A stretch of DNA of 64,000 bases from NCBI RefSeq assembly GCF_012927245.1, contig NZ_JABBGE010000002.1, positions 62,001 to 126,000 of the forward strand. Reading direction: 5' to 3'. Shown piece after piece: positions 17,998-25,079 of this stretch. The position numbers were made by a program, and so were the translations under genes. The notes below the pieces were generated by a model. The model made no database searches. It was given only the letters and a program-made list of their open reading frames with translations, and had not been told where the DNA came from. The stretch's first letter is position 1. Each line of letters starts with the position of its first letter. The DNA comes from Streptomyces sp. R302 (GTDB lineage: Bacteria > Actinomycetota > Actinomycetes > Streptomycetales > Streptomycetaceae).

Positions 17998-18528
17998 GTG
18001 GGAACACCCCCGGGGGCGAACCCCTATAACGGTTTCGACGCGCATCAGGCGCCGCCCGGCGACACCGCGCAGAACCGGTACAACTTCCCTTCCGCACCCA
18101 GCAGACAGGGTGTCCCCCAGTCCTACGGGCAGCCGCAGGCGCAGCCGGTACCCCCGCGTGCGGCGGGCTCCTCTTCCGCCGGCGGGCACAACCCGCTCGT
18201 GCGGCCGTACGCGATGACGGGCGGCCGGACCCGTCCGCGCTACCAGCTCGCCATCGAGGCGCTGGTCAGCACCACCGCCGATCCGGCCAGGCTGCAGGGG
18301 CAGTTGCCCGAGCACCAGCGGATCTGCCGGCTGTGCTTCGAGATCAAGTCGGTCGCGGAGATCTCGGCCCTTCTCTCCATTCCCCTCGGCGTTGCCCGGA
18401 TCCTCGTCGCCGACCTGGCCGAGGCCGGACTTGTCGCCATTCACCAGCCCGGCGGCGACGAGGCCGCCGGCGGTCAGCCAGACGTGACACTGCTCGAAAG
18501 GGTGCTCAGTGGACTTCGCAAGCTCTAG
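17998..18528 (+). CDS. cvnC2: DUF742 winged-helix protein CvnC (second copy)
   Basis: 176 residues. I place the start at the GTG at 17998 (VGTPPGANPYNGFDAHQ) because GGAGGAGGAG lies immediately upstream; an ATG at 17968 is in frame but lacks such a site. The disordered N-terminus is about 40 residues longer than in cvnC1. The core LVRPYAMTGGRTRPRYQLAI is identical to cvnC1. It overlaps cvnD2 by 20 bases, exactly as in the first conservon. Confidence 0.94.
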   Translation: MGTPPGANPYNGFDAHQAPPGDTAQNRYNFPSAPSRQGVPQSYGQPQAQPVPPRAAGSSSAGGHNPLVRPYAMTGGRTRPRYQLAIEALVSTTADPARLQGQLPEHQRICRLCFEIKSVAEISALLSIPLGVARILVADLAEAGLVAIHQPGGDEAAGGQPDVTLLERVLSGLRKL

Positions 18529-19090
18529 CGGCGGCGCGGCCCGTTCAACCACCAGCGCGAAGATCGTGGTGGCGGGTGGCTTCGGCGTGGGCAAGACCAC
18601 GTTCGTGGGTGCCGTCTCGGAGATCAACCCGCTGCGTACCGAGGCCGTCATGACGTCCGCGTCCGCGGGCATCGACGACCTCACCCACACCGGCGACAAG
18701 ACGACGACGACTGTCGCCATGGACTTCGGCCGCATCACGCTGGACCAGGACCTGATCCTGTACCTCTTCGGTACGCCCGGTCAGGACCGCTTCTGGTTCA
18801 TGTGGGACGACCTGGTCCGCGGCGCCATCGGCGCCGTCGTGCTCGTCGACACCCGCCGCCTCGCCGACTGCTTCCCCGCGGTCGACTACTTCGAGAACAG
18901 CGGCCTGCCGTTCGTCATCGCCCTCAACGGCTTCGACGGCAACCAGCCGTACCAGCCCGAGGAAGTCCGCGAGGCCCTCCAGATCGGCCCGGACACCCCG
19001 ATCATCACCACCGACGCCCGCCACCGCGCGGACGCCAAGAGCGCGCTCATCACCCTCGTCGAGCACGCCCTCATGGCCCGGCTGCGGTAA
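18509..19090 (+). CDS. cvnD2: conservon small GTPase CvnD (second copy)
   Basis: 193 residues, GTG start within cvnC2. P-loop GGFGVGKTTFVGAVSE and GTPGQDRFWFMW as in cvnD1, with only scattered substitutions (TAASAG to TSASAG, AQPYTPDE to NQPYQPEE). Last gene of conservon 2, followed by a terminator shared with the convergent accBE genes. Confidence 0.95.
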   Translation: MDFASSSGGAARSTTSAKIVVAGGFGVGKTTFVGAVSEINPLRTEAVMTSASAGIDDLTHTGDKTTTTVAMDFGRITLDQDLILYLFGTPGQDRFWFMWDDLVRGAIGAVVLVDTRRLADCFPAVDYFENSGLPFVIALNGFDGNQPYQPEEVREALQIGPDTPIITTDARHRADAKSALITLVEHALMARLR

Positions 19091-19123
19091 CCGTCCCGAC
19101 GGTCGTCGGCGCAACGCCACGCG

Positions 19124-19160
19124 AAAGGGCCCCCGCTCCTCGAAGGAGCGGGGGCCCTTT
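19124..19160. terminator. bidirectional terminator between cvnD2 and accE
   Basis: Perfect 17-bp stem (AAAGGGCCCCCGCTCCT and complement) with a 3-base loop. The terminal AAA/TTT gives a T-run on either strand, serving the convergent conservon and acc transcripts. Confidence 0.88.
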
Positions 19161-19192
19161 GCCGTGCGTCCGGGGCGTCGGCGCCAGGGGCG

Positions 19193-19396
19193 TCAGCGCC
19201 AGCTGTGCGGGGCGCGGAAGCCGCCCTCGCGCTCCAGGCGGCGCCAGCCGGCGGAGGTGCGGCCGTGGCCGGCGGTGGCCGGCTCGGGCTGCGAGGCGGC
19301 GCGGGCGAGCAGGACCGCGGTGATGGCGGCGAGCTCCTCGGGGTCGGCGTGGCCCTTCTCGACTCGGAGAAGGTTGGCCGTGGCAGGCGTGGTCAC
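19193..19396 (-). CDS. accE: acyl-CoA carboxylase epsilon subunit
   Basis: 67 residues starting MTTPATANLLRVEKGHADPE. Matches the short AccE/PccE type: LRVEKGHADPEELAAITAVL, a Pro/Ala linker and a C-terminal W-rich RREGGFRAPHSW-like end. It stabilises the complex of AccB with the biotinylated alpha subunit AccA (encoded elsewhere). It starts 30 bases after the accB stop, same operon. The in-frame, conserved short length supports it despite its size. Confidence 0.9.
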   Translation of the reverse strand: MTTPATANLLRVEKGHADPEELAAITAVLLARAASQPEPATAGHGRTSAGWRRLEREGGFRAPHSWR

Positions 19397-19426
19397 TTCT
19401 GTGGACTCCTTGTGGCCGGGGCGGTC

Positions 19427-21010
19427 TTACTGGGGCGGGTTGCCGTGCTTGCGGGAGGGCAGGTCGGCGTGCTTGGTGCGGAGCATGGCGAGGGACCGGA
19501 TGAGCACCTGGCGGGTGTCGGAGGGGTCGATGACGTCGTCGACCAGGCCGCGCTCCGCCGCGTAGTACGGGTGCATCAGCTCGGCCTTGTACTCCTTGAC
19601 CATGCGGGTGCGCATGGCCTCGGGGTCCTCGGCCTCGGCGATCTGCTTGCGGAAGATCACGTTGGCGGCGCCCTCGGCGCCCATGACCGCGATTTCGTTG
19701 GTGGGCCAGGCGTACGTCAGGTCGGCGCCGATCGACTGGGAGTCCATGACGATGTACGCGCCGCCGTACGCCTTGCGCAGGATCAGCGAGATCCGGGGCA
19801 CGGTCGCGTTGCAGTAGGCGTAGAGCAGCTTCGCGCCGTGCCGGATGATTCCACCGTGCTCCTGGTCGACGCCGGGCAGGAAGCCGGGTACGTCCAGAAG
19901 GGTGATGATCGGGATGTTGAACGCATCGCACATCTGCACGAAGCGGGCGGCCTTCTCCGAGGCCTCGATGTCCAGGACACCGGCCAGGGACTGCGGCTGG
20001 TTGGCGACGATGCCGACGACCTGGCCGTCGAGGCGGGCCATCGCGCAGATGATGTTGCGGGCCCAGCGCTCGTGGATCTCCAGGAAGTCGCCGTCGTCGA
20101 CGAGCTCCTCGATGACCTTGTGCATGTCGTACGGGCGGTTGCCGTCGGCGGGCACCAGGTCGAGCAGGACGTCGGAGCGGCGGTCGGCCGGGTCCTCGGA
20201 GGCGACGGTCGGAGGGTTCTCGCGGTTGTTCTGCGGGAGCATCGACAGGAGGTAGCGGACCTCCGCGATGCAGGTCTCCTCGTCGTCGTACGCGAAGTGC
20301 GCGACGCCGGAGGTCTCGGCGTGGACGTCGGCGCCGCCGAGGCCGTTCTGGCTGATCTCCTCGCCGGTGACCGCCTTGACGACGTCCGGGCCGGTGATGA
20401 ACATCTGCGAGGTCTCGCGGACCATGAACACGAAGTCGGTGAGGGCGGGGCTGTAGGCGGCGCCGCCGGCGCACGGGCCGAGCATCACCGAGATCTGCGG
20501 GATGACGCCGGAGGCCTTGGTGTTGCGCTGGAAGATGCCGCCGTAGCCGGCGAGGGCGGAGACGCCCTCCTGGATGCGGGCGCCGGCGCCGTCGTTCAGG
20601 GAGACCAGCGGCGCGCCGGCCGCGATGGCCATGTCCATGATCTTGTGGATCTTCGTGGCGTGGGCCTCGCCGAGGGCGCCGCCGAAGATGCGGAAGTCGT
20701 GGGCGTAGACGAAGACCGTGCGGCCCTCGACCGTGCCCCAGCCGGTGATGACGCCGTCGGTGTACGGCTTCTTCGCCTCCAGGCCGAAGCCCTGCGCGCG
20801 GTGCCGGCGCAGCTGCTCGACCTCGTTGAAGGACCCCGCGTCCAGGAGCAGCTCGATGCGCTCGCGCGCCGTCAGCTTGCCCTTGGCGTGCTGGGCCGCG
20901 GTCGCGCGCTCGCCGGGGCCGGCCAGCGCCTGCTCGCGCAGGACGTGCAGTTCGGCGACGCGGCCTCGTGCGTCGGTGGGCTCGCTCGGGATCTCGTCGA
21001 CAAGGGTCAT
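19427..21010 (-). CDS. accB: acetyl/propionyl-CoA carboxylase beta (carboxyltransferase) subunit
   Basis: 527 residues starting MTLVDEIPSEPTDARG. The carboxyltransferase fold shows AKGKLTARERIELLLD, the oxyanion-hole segments NDGAGARIQEGVSALAGYGG and GPCAGGAAYSPALTDF, and VDQEHGGIIRHGAKLLYAY in the second half. It transfers carboxyl from biotin on AccA to acetyl- or propionyl-CoA, supplying malonyl-/methylmalonyl-CoA for fatty acid and polyketide synthesis. The adjacent accE indicates the actinobacterial AccB type rather than the PccB paralogue; the acyl preference (Asp/Ile position) I did not resolve. Confidence 0.95.
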   Translation of the reverse strand: MTLVDEIPSEPTDARGRVAELHVLREQALAGPGERATAAQHAKGKLTARERIELLLDAGSFNEVEQLRRHRAQGFGLEAKKPYTDGVITGWGTVEGRTVFVYAHDFRIFGGALGEAHATKIHKIMDMAIAAGAPLVSLNDGAGARIQEGVSALAGYGGIFQRNTKASGVIPQISVMLGPCAGGAAYSPALTDFVFMVRETSQMFITGPDVVKAVTGEEISQNGLGGADVHAETSGVAHFAYDDEETCIAEVRYLLSMLPQNNRENPPTVASEDPADRRSDVLLDLVPADGNRPYDMHKVIEELVDDGDFLEIHERWARNIICAMARLDGQVVGIVANQPQSLAGVLDIEASEKAARFVQMCDAFNIPIITLLDVPGFLPGVDQEHGGIIRHGAKLLYAYCNATVPRISLILRKAYGGAYIVMDSQSIGADLTYAWPTNEIAVMGAEGAANVIFRKQIAEAEDPEAMRTRMVKEYKAELMHPYYAAERGLVDDVIDPSDTRQVLIRSLAMLRTKHADLPSRKHGNPPQ

Positions 21011-21166
21011 GTACCGACCCTACGAACTCGACCAAGGAAACTCCGCCGTCGACTCCGTACAGTCTCGCGTGTCGATTCCTGGCGGGGACGGACAGAACCG
21101 TGGGGCCACCGGAGCGAGTCCACAGCCCGGAGGCCCCTCCGCTTGTGGGGAGTGCACAAAAGCAGA

Positions 21167-21197
21167 GCGCGGGCCTCCGGGTTGCCGGGGCCCGCGC
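21167..21197 (-). terminator. terminator after the secreted M15-like gene
   Basis: Inverted repeat GCGCGGGCC / GGCCCGCGC with a 13-base loop. On the minus strand it is followed by TCTGCTTTTG. It lies 19 bases beyond the stop at 21216. Confidence 0.8.
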
Positions 21198-21215
21198 CCG
21201 GTGGCGGTGCGCGGT

Positions 21216-21725
21216 TCAGCAGCCGCCGCAGTTGTAGAAGATCACGTCCCAGTGGTTGCCCTCGTCGGCGTAGACGTTGCCGGCGCCGGAGCGCCACTGC
21301 GGGGCGCCGTCGCCGCGGAGGCCGATGTAGGTGAACGTGTTCTTGATGTAGTTCCCGACGCACGTGTACTTGCTGAAGTCCAGCTTGTAGCCGTTCCAGT
21401 GCGAGTAGGTGCCGCCCGCGTGGCCGGTCTCGGTGCCGCCGGTGATGTTGAGGGCGCAGCCGCTGGCGCTCTTGAGGGTCTGGGCGCCCTGGGCGGTGGC
21501 GAGGTTGAGCTGCTCGAACGAGGTGCAGGTGGGGTTGTACCGGTCGGAGCAGCCGCCGGAGGACGACCAGGTGATGCCCGAGTTGCGGAACATCGAGGTC
21601 GCGGTGGCGTGGCTGATCTTGGTGACGGCGTGGGCCTCGCCGCCGGTGGTGAGGGCGCCGAAGCCGGGGGCGAAGAGGGCGCCGAGGACGAGCGCCAGGG
21701 CGGTGAGGACGGAGCGGAGCTTCAC
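21216..21725 (-). CDS. secreted M15-like (zinc D-Ala-D-Ala carboxypeptidase fold) protein
   Basis: 169 residues. A Sec signal peptide (MKLRSVLTALALVLGALFAP, cleavage likely after AHA near residue 33) precedes a small Cys-containing domain. The segment GTYSHWNGYKLDF fits the H-x-x-G-x-x-x-D zinc/catalytic pattern of M15 peptidases, and DEGNHWDV near the C-terminus fits their E-x-x-H pair. Five cysteines in the mature part suggest disulfides. M15 enzymes cut peptidoglycan stem peptides outside the cell. Match rests on motif pattern only; an amidase-like or non-catalytic relative is possible. Single-gene transcript with its own terminator. Confidence 0.7.
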   Translation of the reverse strand: MKLRSVLTALALVLGALFAPGFGALTTGGEAHAVTKISHATATSMFRNSGITWSSSGGCSDRYNPTCTSFEQLNLATAQGAQTLKSASGCALNITGGTETGHAGGTYSHWNGYKLDFSKYTCVGNYIKNTFTYIGLRGDGAPQWRSGAGNVYADEGNHWDVIFYNCGGC

Positions 21726-21879
21726 GGGGGATGCCTCCTGCTGGTGACCGTGACGAACGCGGACGGCTGTGCAGGTGGTGCTCTGCGCGCACGGGGATGA
21801 TGCCGCAGCTCTACGCGCGTCCGCCAGAGGGCGTCGGGGTCCGGCGCTGGGCCGTCCGGGGGAACGCCCGCAAGAGATG

Positions 21880-21929
21880 TTGAAAGTTGAACGGAATGGC
21901 GTTACAGTCGTTCTCGTTGAAGGTTCAAC
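21880..21929 (+). promoter_or_regulatory. yceI promoter with palindromic operator
   Basis: A -35-like TTGAAA (21880-21885) and -10-like TACAGT (21903-21908) are 17 bases apart. Directly downstream lies the perfect palindrome GTTGAA-GG-TTCAAC (21916-21929), and the related GTTGAA-AG-TTGAAC (21879-21892) covers the -35. The paired GTTGAA half-sites look like a MarR-family operator; no regulator gene is adjacent. Promoter and regulator class are inference. Confidence 0.6.
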
Positions 21930-21952
21930 AACCCCCCACCAAGGAGCACGTC

Positions 21953-22564
21953 ATGGGCATCTTCGGCCGCAAGAACACCTCGACCGCCGTCGACACCACC
22001 CCCCGCCCCGTGGACCCGGCCCTCGCCGCCCTGACCGGCGACTACACCATCGACGCCGCCCACAGCAGCATCGGCTTCACCGTCCGCCACGCCATGGTGA
22101 CCAACGTGCGCGGCTCCTTCGGCGAGCACGAGGGCTCCCTGAAGCTGAACGGCAGCGACCCGTCCGCCTCCAGCGCCGCCATCGACGTCAGGATCGCCTC
22201 CATCGACACCGGCATCGGCGACCGCGACAACCACCTGCGCGGCGGCGACTTCTTCGACGCCGAGCAGTTCCCGCTCATGACCTTCCGCTCCACCGAGGCG
22301 GCCCACCTGGGCGGCGACACGTACCGGATCACCGGCGACCTGACCATCAAGGACGTCACCAAGCCGCTCTCCATCGACCTGGAGTTCAACGGCACCGCCA
22401 CCGACCCGTACGGCAACGAGCGCGTCGGCTTCGAGGGCTCCGCCGAGATCCTCCGCTCCGCGTGGGGCCTGACCTGGAACGCGGCCCTGGAGACCGGCGG
22501 CGTCATGGTCAGCGACAAGGTCAAGCTGAACTTCGACATCTCCGCGATCAAGAACGCCGCCTGA
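21953..22564 (+). CDS. YceI-family lipid/isoprenoid-binding protein
   Basis: 203 residues starting MGIFGRKNTSTAVDTTPR, with AAGGAG 7 bases upstream. It has the single YceI domain: LTGDYTIDAAHSSIGFTVRHAMVTNVRGSF, GDRDNHLRGGDFFDAEQFP and LTIKDVTKPLSIDLEF. Members bind isoprenoid chains such as polyprenols or quinones in a lipocalin-like barrel. There is no signal peptide, so it is cytoplasmic here, unlike the E. coli periplasmic protein. It is preceded by a strong promoter and palindromic operator. An extension to an ATG at 21887 would overlap the promoter. Confidence 0.93.
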   Translation: MGIFGRKNTSTAVDTTPRPVDPALAALTGDYTIDAAHSSIGFTVRHAMVTNVRGSFGEHEGSLKLNGSDPSASSAAIDVRIASIDTGIGDRDNHLRGGDFFDAEQFPLMTFRSTEAAHLGGDTYRITGDLTIKDVTKPLSIDLEFNGTATDPYGNERVGFEGSAEILRSAWGLTWNAALETGGVMVSDKVKLNFDISAIKNAA

Positions 22565-22604
22565 CCCTCCTCCCTCCTCCCCTCCCCCGGGACCCGTGCG
22601 ACAC

Positions 22605-22646
22605 GAGCGCGCCCGCCCTCCGCGACGATGCGGACGGCGGGCGCTC
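22605..22646. terminator. convergent terminator between yceI and the beta-lactamase-fold gene
   Basis: GC-rich imperfect stem, GAGCG-CG-CCCGCC against GGCGGGCGCTC, in the 95-bp gap between convergent genes. No T-run on either side. Confidence 0.5.
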
Positions 22647-22659
22647 GGCGTCTCCCGGG

Positions 22660-23811
22660 TCAGTCCCGCGCGCGGGCCGCCTCGACGACGGCCTCGATCA
22701 GGCGGGCGTTCTCCGGCGCGCCGGGCCCGGCCATGAAGCCGAAGCGGCGGCGGGCGTAGCTGTAGGCGAGGCCCGTCGTGGCGTCGGCGAAGGACTGGGT
22801 GCCGGGGGCGCCGCTGTGCCCGACGGCGAGCGGGCCGAGGGAGGGGTAGACGGTGGCGAGCGGGACCAGGCCGAGCCCGAAGGCGTTCTCGTGGCCGGTG
22901 ACCAGGTCGGTGCCCTCGGAGTGGATCCGGGCGAACTCCGCCAGCGTCCCGGCGGTCAGCACCGGGGGCCGGCCGTCGAGCGGGCCGGCGACCGCCGCGT
23001 ACAGCCGGGAGAGGCCGCGCGCGGTGCCGATGCCGCCGCCGGAGAGCGGCGAGGCGGCGTGCACGGCGCGGGAGTTGCCGTACTCCACGAGGTCGATCGG
23101 GGGTTCGGAGTCCAGGCCGAAGGCGACGGCCATGCGGCTGCCGGGGGCGACCGGGTTCGCCGCCAGGAAGGCCCGCTGCACCGGGGTGGGCACCAGCGGC
23201 AGGGCGGGGGCGAAGCGGGCTTCGAGCTCCTCGGGGAGGCCGAGATGGTAGTCGATGCCGTACGGCGCGCGCAGCCGCTCCTCGTAGTGCTCCTGGACCG
23301 TACGGCCGGTGGCCCGCAGCACCACCTCGCCGACCAGGGCGCCGAAGGTGAGGCCGTGGTAGCCGTGGCCGGAGTCCGGCTCCCAGGAGGGGCGGTGGGC
23401 GGCGAGCCGGGCGGCGACCACCCGGTCGTCGGCCAGCTCGGCGAGGGTGAACCCGCCGTCGACCCCGATCGACCCCGACCGGTGCGCGAGGAGGGCGCGC
23501 AGGGTGGTCCCGCCCTTGCCCTCGGCCGCGTACTCCGGCCACCAGGAGGCCACCGTCCGGTCGAGGTCGAGCGCGCCCTCCTGCACGAGGAGGGCGACGA
23601 CCACGGAGGTGACGCCCTTGGCGGAGGAGTACAGGGCGAGCAGGGAGTCGCCGTCGACGCCGTCGCCGCCCCACAGATCCACGACAAGCCGGCCCCGGTG
23701 GTGGACGGCGAGCTGCGCGCCGCCGTCCCGCGCCTCGTCCGCCGCGACCCCGGCGAACACCTCCCGTACCGGCTCGAAGCCCGGCTCCACCGTGCCGTGG
23801 ACCTCGCCCAT
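22660..23811 (-). CDS. serine beta-lactamase-fold hydrolase/esterase (class C-like)
   Basis: 383 residues starting MGEVHGTVEPGFEPVREVF. It has the beta-lactamase/EstB fold: nucleophile S-x-x-K in LLALYSSAKGVTS near residue 64, Tyr of the Y-x-N-like motif in GHGYHGLTFGALV, and HSGAPGTQSFAD replacing the KTG triad. No signal peptide, so cytoplasmic; this points to an esterase or transesterase rather than a beta-lactamase. The start at 23811 follows a GGGGGAGCG site. Convergent with yceI and transcribed alone. Confidence 0.88.
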   Translation of the reverse strand: MGEVHGTVEPGFEPVREVFAGVAADEARDGGAQLAVHHRGRLVVDLWGGDGVDGDSLLALYSSAKGVTSVVVALLVQEGALDLDRTVASWWPEYAAEGKGGTTLRALLAHRSGSIGVDGGFTLAELADDRVVAARLAAHRPSWEPDSGHGYHGLTFGALVGEVVLRATGRTVQEHYEERLRAPYGIDYHLGLPEELEARFAPALPLVPTPVQRAFLAANPVAPGSRMAVAFGLDSEPPIDLVEYGNSRAVHAASPLSGGGIGTARGLSRLYAAVAGPLDGRPPVLTAGTLAEFARIHSEGTDLVTGHENAFGLGLVPLATVYPSLGPLAVGHSGAPGTQSFADATTGLAYSYARRRFGFMAGPGAPENARLIEAVVEAARARD

Positions 23812-23945
23812 CGCGCTCCCCCTTCGTTCGTGATCATGCACTGACCCCCGGAACGAACGGGGACGCCGTCGCATTCCCCGCGACCGGACGGCTCCTTCGG
23901 CCGCTCCCAGGGGCGTTGTCAGTGGTGGTCGTTAGCGTCGGACGC

Positions 23946-25049
23946 ATGGAAATCCGTATCGACAGCGCCGTGTTGACCGATGCCGTCGCGTGGGCCGCGC
24001 GCGTGCTGCCCGCCCGCTCCCCGATGCCCGTGCTCGGCGGACTCCTCCTGGAGGCCGGCGAGGACGGCACGTTGAGCGTCTCCGGACTCGACCACGAGGC
24101 CTCCGCGCGCGTGGCGGTCGAGGCCGAGACCGTGGTGGCGGGGCGTGCCCTGGTGCTCGGCCGGCGGCTGCTCGACATCTGCAAGGTGCTGCCGCCGGGG
24201 CGGATCGCGGTCGCCGTGGAGGAGGCCCGGCTCTCGGTCGGCGCGGGCGACGTCCGCTTCGGCCTCTCGCTGCTGCCGCTCGACTCCTATCCGGCCGCCC
24301 CGGAGCTGCCGCCGGTCCTCGGCGAGGTCGACGGCGGCGCCTTCGCCGAGGCGGTCGGCCAGGTCACGGCGGCGGCCGGCCGGGACGACTCGCTGCCGGT
24401 CCTCACCGGGATACGGCTCGCCCTGGACGGGTCCGTGATGACGCTGGCCGCCACGGACCGCTACCGGTACGCGGTCCGCACCCTGGAGTGGCACCCGGAC
24501 GCCTCGTTCGCGGACCCCGCCGACGTGGTCGTCCCGGCCCGCCGCCTCGCCGAGACCGCCCGCTCCTTCGCGGGCGCGGGACGGGCCGGGATCGGGCTCG
24601 ACGCGCACTCCATCGGCTTCGAGCACGCCGGCCGGCGCACCACCGCCCGGCTGTTCGACGGCCGGCTCCCCCGCCACGACAAGCTCTTCGCCCTCGGTGA
24701 CCACGCCGTCGCGGTCACCGGCAGGGCCGCCCTGGTGGAGGCCGTGAAGCGGGTCGCGGTGGTCGCGGAGGGCGACAGCCCGGTCCAGCTCGCCTTCGAG
24801 GGGACGACGCTCCTGCTGCGCGCGGGGTACGAGGACGACATCGCCTCCCAGACGCTCCCGGCGGTCCTCGACGGCGCCGGGGCGATGACGGTCGCCTTCA
24901 ACCCCGGGTATCTGCTCGACGCCCTGACCCGCTTCACCGCCGAGGAGGTACGGCTCCTCCTGCTCGGCCCCGGCCAGCGCGCCCTCCTCGCCGACGGCGC
25001 CGACGGCGGCCACCGGCATCTGCTGATGTCGGTGAAGCCGCTGGTCTGA
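23946..25049 (+). CDS. second DNA polymerase III beta-clamp-like protein (DnaN paralogue)
   Basis: 367 residues starting MEIRIDSAVLTDAVAWAAR. Three clamp-domain repeats are recognisable: residues 1-115 (RSPMPVLGGLLLEAG, GLDHEASARV), 120-240 (AAGRDDSLPVLTGIRLALDG, LAATDRYRYAVRTLEW) and 250-367, ending GHRHLLMSVKPLV where housekeeping clamps end in a LMPV/L-type strand. The family forms a ring that tethers polymerases. The housekeeping dnaN normally sits at oriC beside dnaA and recF, absent here, so this is a paralogue. No Shine-Dalgarno is seen before the ATG; leaderless translation is likely. Confidence 0.88.
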   Translation: MEIRIDSAVLTDAVAWAARVLPARSPMPVLGGLLLEAGEDGTLSVSGLDHEASARVAVEAETVVAGRALVLGRRLLDICKVLPPGRIAVAVEEARLSVGAGDVRFGLSLLPLDSYPAAPELPPVLGEVDGGAFAEAVGQVTAAAGRDDSLPVLTGIRLALDGSVMTLAATDRYRYAVRTLEWHPDASFADPADVVVPARRLAETARSFAGAGRAGIGLDAHSIGFEHAGRRTTARLFDGRLPRHDKLFALGDHAVAVTGRAALVEAVKRVAVVAEGDSPVQLAFEGTTLLLRAGYEDDIASQTLPAVLDGAGAMTVAFNPGYLLDALTRFTAEEVRLLLLGPGQRALLADGADGGHRHLLMSVKPLV

Positions 25050-25079
25050 CGGCCGGGCGGCGCGGAACCGAACCTGCCC

